Shown in pieces: positions 20,320-29,394 of a stretch of DNA of 64,000 bases. The notes under the pieces were generated by a model, which did no database searches, was not told where the DNA came from, and worked only from the letters and a program-made list of their open reading frames with translations. The DNA lies in the NCBI GenBank assembly GCA_017434555.1, contig JAFRFB010000007.1, positions 1-64,000 of the forward strand, written 5' to 3'. The translations under genes and the position numbers were made by a program. Origin of the DNA: Methanobrevibacter sp. GTDB taxonomy: Archaea; Methanobacteriota; Methanobacteria; Methanobacteriales; Methanobacteriaceae. Numbering within the stretch: position 1 is the stretch's first letter; each line of letters begins with the position of its first letter.

Positions 20320-20497
20320 AAATTTAAAGGCATATGTAAAGATTTATATAGTATGAAAAGTTTAATAAAAAATATTACTACATGTTTTAACTACCTAACA
20401 AATATGTCTAACAAAAATAAAAAAAACTTTTTTATTTAGCATTGTAGTAACAACCTTTCGAAATTAAAAGAAAGAGAAATCTAGAAGGAGACTTAAA

Positions 20498-20560
20498 ATG
20501 GTTCTTTCTAAATTAAAAGAAAAACTTGAAGGTAAAAAAATAAAGGAGACAAAAAAATGA
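20498..20560 (+). CDS. 20-aa leader peptide overlapping the hmd start
   Basis: An ATG at 20498 follows a strong AGAAGGAGA ribosome site (20483-20491). The frame encodes 20 residues, 9 of them lysine (MVLSKLKEKLEG, then a basic tail), and stops at TGA 20558-20560. The stop overlaps the hmd ATG as ATGA. The hmd ribosome site AAAGGAGA lies inside it. This layout suggests translational coupling. Whether the peptide has its own role is unknown. Confidence 0.55.
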   Translation: MVLSKLKEKLEGKKIKETKK

Positions 20561-21570
20561 AAGTAGCAATTTTAGGTGCAGGATGTTACAGAACTCATGC
20601 TGCAAGTGGAATTACCAACTTCTCAAGAGCTTGTGAAGTTGCTGAAGCAACCGGTAAAGAAAATATTTCAATGACTCACTCCACCATCGAAATGGGTGCA
20701 GAATTATTAGAATTAGCTGGAGTAGACGAAATAGTAGTATCCGATCCAATATTTGACGGAGAATTTACCGTAGTAGATGACTTCGACTATGCAGAAGTAA
20801 TCGCAGCTCACAAAGCAGGTAACCCTGAAGAGGTAATGCCTGCAATCAGAGAAAAAGTAGGTAAATTAGCTGAAACCGTACCAAAACCATCAAAAGGTGC
20901 TATACACTTTACTCACCCAGAAGACTTAGGAATGAAATGTACTACTGACGATTCCGAAGCTGTAGCTGACGCTGACTGGGTAATGACCTGGTTACCAGAA
21001 GGAGGTATGCAACCTGACATCATCAAAAACTTCGCTGATGATATTAAAGACGGTGCAATCGTAACCCACGCATGTACTATCCCAACTCCTGGATTAAACA
21101 AAATCTTCGAAGATTTAGGTAAAGATGTTAATGTAGCTTCATACCACCCAGGTGCTGTACCTGAAATGAAAGGTCAAGTTTACATTGCAGAAGGATTTGC
21201 TGACCAAGCATCCATCGACACATTAATGGACTTAGGTACAAAAGCAAGAGGATCTGCATTCACATTACCTGCTAATATGGTTGGACCTGTATGTGATATG
21301 TGTTCCGCAGTAACTGCAATTACCTATGCAGGTATCTTAGCTTACAGAGACACCGTAACTCAAATCTTAGGTGCACCTGCAGGATTTGCGCAAAGTATGG
21401 CTTACGAAGCATTATCCAATGTAACTGCATTAATGCAAGATGAAGGTATCGACAAAATGGACGATGCTTTAAACCCTGCTGCATTATTAGGTACTGCTGA
21501 CTCAATGAACTTCGGTTCATTAGCTGAAATCGTTCCTACTGTATTAGATTACTTAGGTAAAGATGAATAA
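20557..21570 (+). CDS. hmd: [Fe]-hydrogenase (H2-forming methylene-H4MPT dehydrogenase)
   Basis: Hmd reduces methenyl-H4MPT directly with H2 and uses the iron-guanylylpyridinol cofactor instead of nickel. The 337-aa protein has the N-terminal GAGCYRTHAASGITNF cofactor-binding region. The cofactor-ligating cysteine is in GAIVTHACTIPT (Cys173), and the helical C-terminal half includes GPVCDMCSAVTAITYAGIL. Codon use is biased as in mer. In related methanogens Hmd rises when nickel is scarce, which fits the shared GTAATAC sites with the cbiM locus. Confidence 0.97.
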   Translation: MKVAILGAGCYRTHAASGITNFSRACEVAEATGKENISMTHSTIEMGAELLELAGVDEIVVSDPIFDGEFTVVDDFDYAEVIAAHKAGNPEEVMPAIREKVGKLAETVPKPSKGAIHFTHPEDLGMKCTTDDSEAVADADWVMTWLPEGGMQPDIIKNFADDIKDGAIVTHACTIPTPGLNKIFEDLGKDVNVASYHPGAVPEMKGQVYIAEGFADQASIDTLMDLGTKARGSAFTLPANMVGPVCDMCSAVTAITYAGILAYRDTVTQILGAPAGFAQSMAYEALSNVTALMQDEGIDKMDDALNPAALLGTADSMNFGSLAEIVPTVLDYLGKDE

Positions 21571-21579
21571 ACGCATATT

Positions 21580-21654
21580 AAGTTAATTGTTGGTTTATCC
21601 AACAATTTTAACTTATTTTTTAATCGTTAGGCCAACTAGCTATTAAAAAATAAG
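21580..21654 (+). terminator. hmd terminator hairpin with overlapping alternative hairpin
   Basis: Hairpin 1 pairs AAGTTAATTGTTGG (21580-21593) with CCAACAATTTTAACTT (21599-21614) and is followed by a T-run. Hairpin 2 pairs CTTATTTTTTAAT (21612-21624) perfectly with ATTAAAAAATAAG (21642-21654). The second shares three bases with the first and takes in its T-run, so the two structures compete. Confidence 0.65.
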
Positions 21655-21683
21655 TTACTGATTTTAAAATAGGTCGGATGTTA

Positions 21684-22682
21684 ATGATTGATGAAATTTT
21701 AAATAAAGCAAAACAAGGAAAAGAATTAACGGATAATGAATTTTTAGAACTGTTAAATATTGATAATGATGAAGAACTGGAAAAATTATTCAAAGTAGCT
21801 TGTGAAATAAGAGATAATCAATCAAAAGTAATTAAATTAACATCAACAGTGCACCTTACCAATAAATGTCAGATCCAGCCTAGATGCGAATATTGTGGAT
21901 TTGCTGAAGAAACATCATCAACAGGTTACTATAATGCTTTCTATAAATCCAATGAGGAAATATTGACAGCAGTTAAATCCATCCAAGAGGCACATATACC
22001 TCGTGTAAGTTGTTCCGGAGGATATGGATATAAAGGAAAACAGGCAGTTAATGCTTGTAAAATCGTAAAAGAAAACTCTAATCTAGAAATTCTTGTTAAC
22101 GTTGGTGGAGATTTAACCGAAAAATCAGTTCAGGATTTATCCAATTTAGGTGTTGATACGATTTGCTGTAATTTAGAAACAATAAATGAAGATGTATTCT
22201 ATCAGAGAAAACCTGGAGACTCACTTGATCAAAGGATATTGACCTGTAAAAGAGTAAGTGATGCTGGAATCGGATTGTCATCAGGCTTACTGTTAGGGCT
22301 TGGTGAAAGTAAGGAAGATAGAATCAAACATTTACGTTATTTATCAAACTTTAAAACATTAGAAGAAATACCTATAATGGGTTTTAACCCGTATCCAGAT
22401 ACACCAATGGCAGATTATCCGGCATTTCCACTGAAAGAACAGTTGAAAATGGTGGCTATTACACGTATAATGTATCCGGAAATTACAATTACCATGCCGA
22501 CCCCAACTGTTGGTCCGGAAAATGTGGAATTTTCACTTAAGGCAGGTGCCAACAATCTGGCAACAGTAATAGCTGATAATTACCCTCACGAAGTTAAAGG
22601 AGTAGGATCTCCGAATTATGGTAATTATAACAAGGTAGTTAATGTAATTGAAAAATTAGATTTAATACCTCAAACTATTTAA
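21684..22682 (+). CDS. hcgA: FeGP-cofactor biosynthesis radical SAM protein HcgA
   Basis: A biotin-synthase-like radical SAM protein with the variant cluster motif C-x5-C-x2-C (CQIQPRCEYCGF) known for HcgA instead of C-x3-C-x2-C. Further marks are SCSGGYGYKGK, NLETINEDVFYQRKPG and GLLLGLGESKEDR. It acts in forming the pyridinol part of the FeGP cofactor. The ATG at 21684 lies 6 bp after AGGTCGG; the ATG at 21678 is too close to that site. It follows hmd after a hairpin-rich 107-bp gap. Confidence 0.92.
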   Translation: MIDEILNKAKQGKELTDNEFLELLNIDNDEELEKLFKVACEIRDNQSKVIKLTSTVHLTNKCQIQPRCEYCGFAEETSSTGYYNAFYKSNEEILTAVKSIQEAHIPRVSCSGGYGYKGKQAVNACKIVKENSNLEILVNVGGDLTEKSVQDLSNLGVDTICCNLETINEDVFYQRKPGDSLDQRILTCKRVSDAGIGLSSGLLLGLGESKEDRIKHLRYLSNFKTLEEIPIMGFNPYPDTPMADYPAFPLKEQLKMVAITRIMYPEITITMPTPTVGPENVEFSLKAGANNLATVIADNYPHEVKGVGSPNYGNYNKVVNVIEKLDLIPQTI

Positions 22683-22706
22683 TCTCTTTTTTTAAGATAT
22701 GATAAT

Positions 22707-23186
22707 ATGGCATTTGAAAAAATGATTAAAAATGCATTTGATGAATCCAGAGATAATTGTAGATTTGGAGATACAATTGAAGAAATAACTGAAATTCAGG
22801 ATTACATTAAAAATGCAAAAAAAATTTATATTCCAAACAAAGATGGAATTAAAGTTGATGTTTTAAATAAAGTTTTAAAGGAATATGATTTGCCTCAAGC
22901 AGACATTTTACAAATAAATACAAATACTGCAGATACAAACAGAATTCCTGCATTAGCTAAAGCATATATGGCACTGGATCAATGCGAATGTGATTTGATA
23001 ATAGCCCGAGGACGTTTAGGTATTCCGGGTTCCGGGTCATTATTAATATTTATTGACAATAAAGGAAGGATACTGACTGCAGGAATGTCACCATCACATA
23101 TAATTCATCAAAAATCTCTTGAAGATGCCGTGTATGAGGAAGCTGTTGAGGCTTTAGAAAAAATTGGATTTAAAAAAGTGATTTAG
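22707..23186 (+). CDS. hcgB: guanylyltransferase HcgB of FeGP-cofactor synthesis
   Basis: HcgB joins GMP from GTP to the pyridinol precursor. The 159-aa protein has the family's conserved segments, including IPNKDGIKVDVLNKVL, DLIIARGRLGIPGSGSLLIFIDNKGRILTAG and the MSPSHIIHQ ending. It lies 24 bp after hcgA and abuts hcgC. Confidence 0.9.
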   Translation: MAFEKMIKNAFDESRDNCRFGDTIEEITEIQDYIKNAKKIYIPNKDGIKVDVLNKVLKEYDLPQADILQINTNTADTNRIPALAKAYMALDQCECDLIIARGRLGIPGSGSLLIFIDNKGRILTAGMSPSHIIHQKSLEDAVYEEAVEALEKIGFKKVI

Positions 23187-23972
23187 ATGGATATCGATAC
23201 TGGAATTACATCTGAAGTATTGACAATAAAATCAGAGATTAAATTAATTGATATTTTTAATAATATTATCAACAAAAAGTCTCAGGCCTGTTTTGATTAT
23301 ATTGAAAGTCTAAACATTGATTTGGATGCAAAAATTATTGTTATAGGAACTTATTTTACAGGTGTGGGAATTGTTAAAAAATTAAGCAAAAAATATACCA
23401 ACATTACATTAATTGATATTTATCCCCACTTGGAAGAATTGTTATACACACCAATTGGAGGAAATATTAAAAATGACGTTGAATTTTCCTCAAATCTTGA
23501 TTTGATTTATAGTGGAGATATTGTTATCGATACAACAGGCTTTGGTGGAATTACTGTTGAACAGTCATCTGAATTTGATGTTGAAGCATTTTTAATAGAA
23601 GATCCTGTTGCGGAAGATAATGATAAACTATTAAAAAATAAAAATAATATTCATGACAGGTTAAATGCTGTAAAATCAGCAAAAAAATCTATTTTAAAAA
23701 CAAAAGGAATCAATACAAAAACATCAGGAACAATGACGTTGACGATTGGTGTTTTGAAAAATGCATTGGATAAAATTTCAAAAAAAGACGGTGTGCTTTA
23801 CAGTGCATGTGAAATGGGCTTTTTTGAAGAAGTTATATTTAAAGAAAAGGATATTGAAAAATTCATAAAATTAACTGATAGAAAAGCCATGAAAGTATCA
23901 ACAATAAATAAATTTAATCCTGATGAAATTATTTTAGAGGAATTGAATAAAATAGAATCGAAAATGATTTAA
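23187..23972 (+). CDS. hcgC: pyridinol methyltransferase HcgC
   Basis: HcgC is the SAM-dependent enzyme that methylates the pyridinol ring at C3. The 261-aa protein carries a Rossmann-like segment (IIVIGTYFTGVGIVKKL...NITLIDIYPHLEELL) and a VIDTTGFGGITVEQ motif. The ATG follows the hcgB stop without a gap. Confidence 0.88.
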   Translation: MDIDTGITSEVLTIKSEIKLIDIFNNIINKKSQACFDYIESLNIDLDAKIIVIGTYFTGVGIVKKLSKKYTNITLIDIYPHLEELLYTPIGGNIKNDVEFSSNLDLIYSGDIVIDTTGFGGITVEQSSEFDVEAFLIEDPVAEDNDKLLKNKNNIHDRLNAVKSAKKSILKTKGINTKTSGTMTLTIGVLKNALDKISKKDGVLYSACEMGFFEEVIFKEKDIEKFIKLTDRKAMKVSTINKFNPDEIILEELNKIESKMI

Positions 23973-24680
23973 ATGAAACTTGAAGAGATTATAAAATTTT
24001 TAAATGATAAAATTCCCCAAAACTTAGCTTTAAGCAATGATAAAGTTGGATTGATGGACGATTATGATTTGACTCAAGAAATTGATTCAATAAAAATTTT
24101 AATGGATATTTATCCAGAAGACGATAATTCTAGCAAAAATACTTTAATAATTACGCATCACCCACCGCTTTTTATTCCAAAAACTCCTACATTCACTATT
24201 CACTCAAACTGGGATATTATTGAAGGAGGGGCTAATGAAGCACTTGCAGATAGTTTAAAGTTAAAAGTGATTGAATCTTTTGATAAATCCACGAATATCG
24301 GAAGAATATGTGAATCCAATCTAACATATGATGAATTGAAAAATGTGATTTTAACAGAATTTAACGAATATTATATTGTAAATAAACCCGAAAAAGACAA
24401 ATTAATAGAAAAAATTGCAGTTGTTTCTGGTTTCGGTTTAAAAAATCCAGATTATATTAAATTGGCAAAAAAATACGATTTGGATATGTTGATATCTGGA
24501 GATTTGACTCAAGAAACTGCAATACTTGCCGTTAATCTGGATTTGACATTAGTTGATTTGGGCCATCATAACAGTGAAGTTCCAGGCCTTTATTATTTAA
24601 AAAAGATTATTGATGAATTGGATATTAATTGTGAAGTTATAAATAGAATTCCTATGGAGTGTGAAAAAAATGAGTGCTGA
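23973..24680 (+). CDS. hcgD: Nif3-like iron-binding protein HcgD
   Basis: HcgD belongs to the Nif3/GTP cyclohydrolase type 2-like family and is thought to supply iron for the FeGP cofactor. The 235-aa protein has the metal-binding ITHHPPLF motif near residue 67 and DLGHHNSEVPGL near residue 190, whose His and Glu residues form the dinuclear site. The first ATG directly follows the hcgC stop. Its end overlaps the start of hcgE. Confidence 0.9.
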   Translation: MKLEEIIKFLNDKIPQNLALSNDKVGLMDDYDLTQEIDSIKILMDIYPEDDNSSKNTLIITHHPPLFIPKTPTFTIHSNWDIIEGGANEALADSLKLKVIESFDKSTNIGRICESNLTYDELKNVILTEFNEYYIVNKPEKDKLIEKIAVVSGFGLKNPDYIKLAKKYDLDMLISGDLTQETAILAVNLDLTLVDLGHHNSEVPGLYYLKKIIDELDINCEVINRIPMECEKNEC

Positions 24681-25323
24681 TGAAATACAGGCAATGGAAG
24701 ATAAACAGGTTCCAAAAGGTAAAATAGACCTTATTGGTGTTGGAAGATTAGGTTTGAGAATTGGAATTAATTTAATACAAGTTCATAGGGGCGGACCAAA
24801 AGTTATTGGTGCTTTTGATGGACAGGAAATATCTGGTGGAGATGTGATATTTACACTTCTCGGAGCAGAAATCGGAGAGAAAAAACCTGATTTTTTAAAA
24901 AGGATATGTACTCATGATGAAGACTTTAGAAAAATTGAAAGCCATTGCGAATACATAACAGAAGAAAATATTGATTTAATAGATGGGGAAGTTGTGATAA
25001 TCGTTATTGCTGGAGGAAATACAATATCTACTGCATCAGAAATCATTAAACATGCCCATAAAAGAGGAGCCAAAACAATTGGAACTGCAGGAATATTCGG
25101 TTTTGGAAATGAAGACATTGAAATAAAAGATATTTCCGAATACGACAACACGAATCCTGCCATTGAAGAGTTAAGAGCACAGGGCATTACTGAAAATCAT
25201 TTGATTATAACAACACATAAACTAATTAGAGACAATGAACCTGTAACACCCTATACTTTAGATGAAGTTGCAGAAATCATAACTATGAATGCATTGAAGC
25301 TTTTAAGGGACAAATATGATTAA
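24670..25323 (+). CDS. hcgE: ThiF/E1-like adenylating enzyme HcgE
   Basis: HcgE adenylates the carboxyl group of guanylylpyridinol with ATP. It shows the E1/ThiF nucleotide fold (KIDLIGVGRLGLRIGINLI, about residues 15-35) and the later VVIIVIAGGNTISTASEII and IGTAGIFGFGNEDI segments. The ATG at 24670 is preferred over GTG 24661, which lies in the GGAGTGTG ribosome-binding stretch. The gene overlaps hcgD by 11 bp and hcgF by 8 bp. Confidence 0.9.
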   Translation: MSADEIQAMEDKQVPKGKIDLIGVGRLGLRIGINLIQVHRGGPKVIGAFDGQEISGGDVIFTLLGAEIGEKKPDFLKRICTHDEDFRKIESHCEYITEENIDLIDGEVVIIVIAGGNTISTASEIIKHAHKRGAKTIGTAGIFGFGNEDIEIKDISEYDNTNPAIEELRAQGITENHLIITTHKLIRDNEPVTPYTLDEVAEIITMNALKLLRDKYD

Positions 25324-25876
25324 AATAGCTACAGCAGAATGCTTTACACATGGAAAAATTGGACTGGAACTCCATGCACTTGCCCAGAATTACGAAGGAA
25401 ATTTCGGAAGCGAATATATTGAAAACTTAAGTGAATATGGAAATTTCGATTATAATGATTTAAGCGTTACCTGCAGTTTATTTATTCCAACAATTAATGC
25501 TGTAAAAGATATTTTAAATGTTGAAAATCCCCCAAAACCTGATTATCTCATTAAAGGAATTAAAGTTTATGATGAAAATGGTGATAAGAAAGTGAGCAAA
25601 ATCATGGCCGAAGCTGTGTTAAAACTCACCGATTGCGATATTGCCATAGGAACAACCGCAGGAATTGGCCATGGTGCCATTACAATCATCACCCCCGATT
25701 ATGAAATAACAACATTAAGTGACATTTATACCGATTTGAGAAAAAATAATAGTGAAGAATTATTCCAAAGACAAATCAGCGGAATAAAAAAAGCTATTAA
25801 TATAATCCTACTTTTTTTAAATAATAAAATCGATGAAATAAGCACTTTAGAAAATGTTGAAATTATAAAAAAATAG
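25316..25876 (+). CDS. hcgF: thioester-forming protein HcgF
   Basis: HcgF forms a thioester between the guanylylpyridinol carboxyl group and its own Cys9, and here position 9 is a cysteine (IKIATAECFTHGKIG). The 186-aa protein also has IGTTAGIGHGAITIITPDYE and ends with a hydrophobic NIILLFLNNKI helix. It is the last gene of the hmd-hcg series and is followed by tRNA genes on the opposite strand. Confidence 0.9.
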   Translation: MIKIATAECFTHGKIGLELHALAQNYEGNFGSEYIENLSEYGNFDYNDLSVTCSLFIPTINAVKDILNVENPPKPDYLIKGIKVYDENGDKKVSKIMAEAVLKLTDCDIAIGTTAGIGHGAITIITPDYEITTLSDIYTDLRKNNSEELFQRQISGIKKAINIILLFLNNKIDEISTLENVEIIKK

Positions 25877-25881
25877 ACTAA

Positions 25882-25953
25882 GCCTTAGGGGGGATTCGAA
25901 CCCCCGACTTCCACCTTACCAAGGTGGCGCTCTACCGCCTGAGCCACTAAGGC
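25882..25953 (-). tRNA. tRNA-Thr (anticodon GGT)
   Basis: On the minus strand a complete cloverleaf can be drawn: acceptor GCCTTAG pairs with CTAAGGC, the anticodon stem is CCACC/GGTGG with loop TTGGTAA, and the T arm is GGGGG-TTCGAAT-CCCCC. The 72-nt gene has no encoded CCA. Confidence 0.95.
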
Positions 25954-25994
25954 ATAATCGAGAATACTGAAAAAAAATCATATAAAATAATAGT

Positions 25995-26077
<83 letters not shown>

Positions 26078-26241
26078 TACACTATAAATGTTTGTCTTTA
26101 TAATATATAAATGTTTGGTTTTAATACTGTTAATTTTGAAATTTTAAAAAAAACACTATTTAAATATTAGTAAATTAAAATATTAAATTAGTTATAATGA
26201 AATTATTTTATTAAATAATTTAATCGTGGTGTAGTACATTG

Positions 26242-26409
26242 ATGATTATAGATATGGAAGAATGTGGAATATGTGAAGATTGCATTGATGTCTGTATGGA
26301 AGAGGCAATCACAAAAAAAGCATATAAAGTAATTATTGACCCAGACAAATGCGATTCCTGCGGAGAATGTGTCGACGTTTGTCCTGTCGGTGCAATATAT
26401 GAAGAATGA
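26242..26409 (+). CDS. small 2[4Fe-4S] ferredoxin
   Basis: A 55-aa ferredoxin with CGICEDCIDVC in the first half and CDSCGECVDVCPVGA in the second. The first cluster motif is followed by Met instead of the usual Pro. The ATG at 26242 comes after a weak GGTG. It sits 6 bp before an unrelated membrane-anchored protein gene and after two tRNAs on the opposite strand, so its partner is not evident. Confidence 0.88.
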   Translation: MIIDMEECGICEDCIDVCMEEAITKKAYKVIIDPDKCDSCGECVDVCPVGAIYEE

Positions 26410-26415
26410 TCTTAT

Positions 26416-27192
26416 ATGAAAATTAAATTTACCTTAGTCGATTATGCGATTATAATTTTAGTAATATGTGCAATAATATTTGCTTTTGTTCATATTACAT
26501 CTAATGATGATTCTGCTAGTGAAAAAACTTCTTATGATTCTTCAACATTAAGTAAAATTGCTGAGAAATATTTAACTTATTATAGGCAAGGTTTTATTGT
26601 AAATACGACCGTTAACGGATATAATGCTACAGATGGAAAACCAGTTACATTGACAGGAAACATTAAATGGCTAGATGATGATAGAGGAAGTAATGTAAAA
26701 GCTCTTGTTAACTCAAACGGCAGCGATTATATTGTAGGTCTTTATAACCATGTTCCTAATGCAGACGTTTATATCAACAGTATGACTCTTGAAATGAATG
26801 GAGACAAATATTCCAATTTAACAGAAATTAAAGTTAATCCGAAAAATATTACCTCAGTCAACGATTTGGTTTCAGGAATATCAAATGATACAGACTACGA
26901 GATTACAACAACGATTACTCTCGATTCCATGGATGGTACAAAGATGCAGGAAATTACCAATGCATTATTTAAAAATGATGGAAGGATATCATTTAAAGGG
27001 TCAAATACCGGCATGGCTGACCAAATAAGTATTGTTAGGGCCACAAGTACTGAAATATCACAAGTAAACTCAATTCTAGATAACTTTAATGGAATTACAA
27101 ATGAAATAAATATAAGAATTTATAACTGCAGCGATAATGACATCAACACCATTAAAAATAATTATGATGTTGTAAATATCCAAAAATTCTAA
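26416..27192 (+). CDS. membrane-anchored extracytoplasmic protein, DUF4330-like
   Basis: A 258-aa protein with one N-terminal membrane helix (FTLVDYAIIILVICAIIFAFV). An Asn/Thr-rich outer domain with several NxT/S sequons follows (NTT, NAT, NLT, NIT). The N-terminal VDYAIIxLV pattern resembles DUF4330 proteins, but the match is weak. It lies 6 bp after the ferredoxin gene and 12 bp before a Wzy-like polymerase gene, so it may work with that polymerase in surface glycan or wall polymer assembly. Confidence 0.6.
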   Translation: MKIKFTLVDYAIIILVICAIIFAFVHITSNDDSASEKTSYDSSTLSKIAEKYLTYYRQGFIVNTTVNGYNATDGKPVTLTGNIKWLDDDRGSNVKALVNSNGSDYIVGLYNHVPNADVYINSMTLEMNGDKYSNLTEIKVNPKNITSVNDLVSGISNDTDYEITTTITLDSMDGTKMQEITNALFKNDGRISFKGSNTGMADQISIVRATSTEISQVNSILDNFNGITNEINIRIYNCSDNDINTIKNNYDVVNIQKF

Positions 27193-27204
27193 GTTGTGTG
27201 ATTT

Positions 27205-28485
27205 ATGAGCTTCATTTATTCAAAATTAACAACATTTATAAATTTAATAAATGATGAATTTCATAAATCTTTTTTATTCACAACAATATTTTCAATTTTA
27301 GCTTTTATTGAAAATCAATGGGTTAATAGCTTTTTTAAAGGGCTCTATCCAAGCGAAAATTTTTTAGGCTTTTTGAAAAAGAACAATATTTTAAAAAATC
27401 ATATTTTTAATCCGTTAATTGTTCTGATTGTTTTTGCAGCATTTTTAGCATTATCGTTAAGTCCTATTTCATATAGTCTGACTGTAACACTAATTATTGC
27501 ATTTTTATTCTTTTTTATTGGTGCTGCCGTATTGCCCAGATTTTTTTTAAATGATATGAAAAGTGTTTTAACCTTTAAAAGAAAAGATATTTACTCTATT
27601 GGATTTTGCCTGATTTTAGTAAGTATAGTATTTTTCTTCATAAGCATTGCATCTGTTGGCGGAATTCCTATTTTAAAACCTTCAATAAGATATTTATTAA
27701 AACCTGCTTTTACTATGCCCGTATTTTTGATAATACCTGGAACATGCATTTTGGCAAGTGTATATTTAAAGGATTTTCAGGACAAAATAATAACCCGTTC
27801 ACAGGTCAGATTCAGATTCCTCATACTGCTCATAATTGATGTTGGTCTTTTATTGACTTTAGGTTACAGGACACCACTACTTGCAGCATTACTCATGCTA
27901 ATTATCATAGCATACTACGGAAATATTATTGCAGTGTGGGAAGTTGTTCTTGGAGGACTGATTGGTGTAGGTGCAATAATAGGAATCGGATACTTTAGAT
28001 CAATACATGAGTTGACAGTAAGTAAGGCGATAGATCCTTTCTACACCCTGAAAAGCAGAGCAGACTTTACCCTACATGTACTGAATTTGCTTGATGTTAT
28101 CGGAGGAAATTTTGGTACAACACATGGCCAGATGCTTGCAAGCTCAATACCTGGAAGCGAACTTGGACCTAGAATGATGGTGGGTAAGCTAATTGCATGG
28201 AGAACAGAAGTTACAGTAACACCTACATTAATAGGCCAGATGGTGGCAGATTTTGGAAAAGTTGGTGTTGCAGTTGAGATGTGTCTTTTAGGCTTTATTT
28301 TAGGAATTGGATTTAAAATAATGCAGAAAACAAAAGATTATTTCTATATCGGACTTTACAGTTTGATATTAACATACGCCATTTTAGGTGTTGAAACCGG
28401 AATTCTTGATATTCAGGTTTTATTCTATTTTGCAGTAGCTATTTTTATTTACTTTACAATAATTTTGAAATCTGTTTTTAATTAG
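27205..28485 (+). CDS. Wzy-like oligosaccharide repeat unit polymerase
   Basis: A 426-aa polytopic membrane protein with about 10-12 helices. A long outer loop (about residues 275-335: SRADFTLHVLNLLDVIGGNFGTTHGQ...) is followed by RTEVTVTPTLIGQMVADFGKVGVAVEM. This is the typical layout of O-antigen/oligosaccharide repeat unit polymerases, including archaeal ones of the TIGR04370 type. It may join surface polysaccharide or pseudomurein-related units. A GTGTGAT ribosome site precedes the ATG. Confidence 0.7.
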   Translation: MSFIYSKLTTFINLINDEFHKSFLFTTIFSILAFIENQWVNSFFKGLYPSENFLGFLKKNNILKNHIFNPLIVLIVFAAFLALSLSPISYSLTVTLIIAFLFFFIGAAVLPRFFLNDMKSVLTFKRKDIYSIGFCLILVSIVFFFISIASVGGIPILKPSIRYLLKPAFTMPVFLIIPGTCILASVYLKDFQDKIITRSQVRFRFLILLIIDVGLLLTLGYRTPLLAALLMLIIIAYYGNIIAVWEVVLGGLIGVGAIIGIGYFRSIHELTVSKAIDPFYTLKSRADFTLHVLNLLDVIGGNFGTTHGQMLASSIPGSELGPRMMVGKLIAWRTEVTVTPTLIGQMVADFGKVGVAVEMCLLGFILGIGFKIMQKTKDYFYIGLYSLILTYAILGVETGILDIQVLFYFAVAIFIYFTIILKSVFN

Positions 28486-28725
28486 TATTACTAATTTTAA
28501 ATTTTTTATGTTATTAGTATTACATTTGTATTACTAAACCTTAAAAAAATAGTTAAAAAGTATTACTTTAATAATCTTTATATAATAAAAATAGTATAAT
28601 CTATTAATGTCAAGAAAAATTGAGATGTATTCATTAATCTTTTTGAAATATAGTCCCTTAAACTTGATATTTTCTAAAAAAAGTATTACTTTTAAAAAGA
28701 AAAATTTTGAAAAAAAGTAATACTT
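28483..28725. promoter_or_regulatory. six GTATTAC-type sites at the cbiM promoter
   Basis: GTATTAC lies at 28485-28491, 28517-28523, 28528-28534, 28560-28566 and 28683-28689, and inverted as GTAATAC at 28717-28723. The first four are spaced 32, 11 and 32 bp; the last two form an inverted pair 34 bp apart. A TATA box (TTTATATAAT, about 28577-28586) follows the fourth site closely. GGAGG before the cbiM ATG is at 28736-28740. The same motif occurs upstream of hmd. Confidence 0.65.
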
Positions 28726-28748
28726 AATTTAAATGGAGGAAAAAATAA

Positions 28749-29393
28749 ATGCATATACCTGACGGATTTATCCCATTTTGGCAATGCGCAATATACTACG
28801 TTATTTTAATCGTAGCAGTGTACTTTGCAAGTAAATGGGCAAGAGAAAACCTTGATGAAAAACGCATTCCTCTTTTAGCAGTTCTTGCAGCAGGTATTTT
28901 TGCTATTATGTCAATGAATATGCCAATCCCATTTGGAACAAGTGGACATATGGTAGGTGGAGCATTGGTAGCGATTATATTCTGTGCACCTGAAGCAGCT
29001 GTTCTTGTATTTACCGTTGTATTAATCATTCAAGCATTAGTATTCGGAGATGGAGGAATTACTGCTCTTGGAGCAAACGTATTGAACATGGCAATAATCG
29101 GAGGATTTACCGGATTATACACATTCAAAGCTTTAAAAGGAAAAATTGGAATTTATGCATCAGCCGGTATTGGTGCATGGTTAGCAACTGTAGTTGCAGC
29201 ACTAGCTTGTGCAATTGAAATGGCAATTGCTGGAACATTCCCATTAACAGTAGGAATTGCTTCAATGGTAACATACCATATCTTTATTGGAATAATCGAA
29301 GCAGTATTAACTGTTATTGTTTTAATGGCTTTAGATAAATTTAGACCAGATCTTTTGATTTGGAATAAGAATAAAATAGAAGGAGGAGAATAA
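28749..29393 (+). CDS. cbiM: CbiM/NikM-type substrate-binding membrane protein
   Basis: The S component of an energy-coupling Ni/Co transporter. The 214-aa protein starts [11 protein letters not shown], where the N-terminal Met-His loop binds the metal. About six or seven helices follow, with the conserved [21 protein letters not shown] and [22 protein letters not shown] segments. The sequence does not prove whether nickel or cobalt is carried. Motif sharing with hmd argues for nickel. First gene of a four-gene operon. Confidence 0.9.
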   Translation: MHIPDGFIPFWQCAIYYVILIVAVYFASKWARENLDEKRIPLLAVLAAGIFAIMSMNMPIPFGTSGHMVGGALVAIIFCAPEAAVLVFTVVLIIQALVFGDGGITALGANVLNMAIIGGFTGLYTFKALKGKIGIYASAGIGAWLATVVAALACAIEMAIAGTFPLTVGIASMVTYHIFIGIIEAVLTVIVLMALDKFRPDLLIWNKNKIEGGE

Positions 29394-29394
29394 A

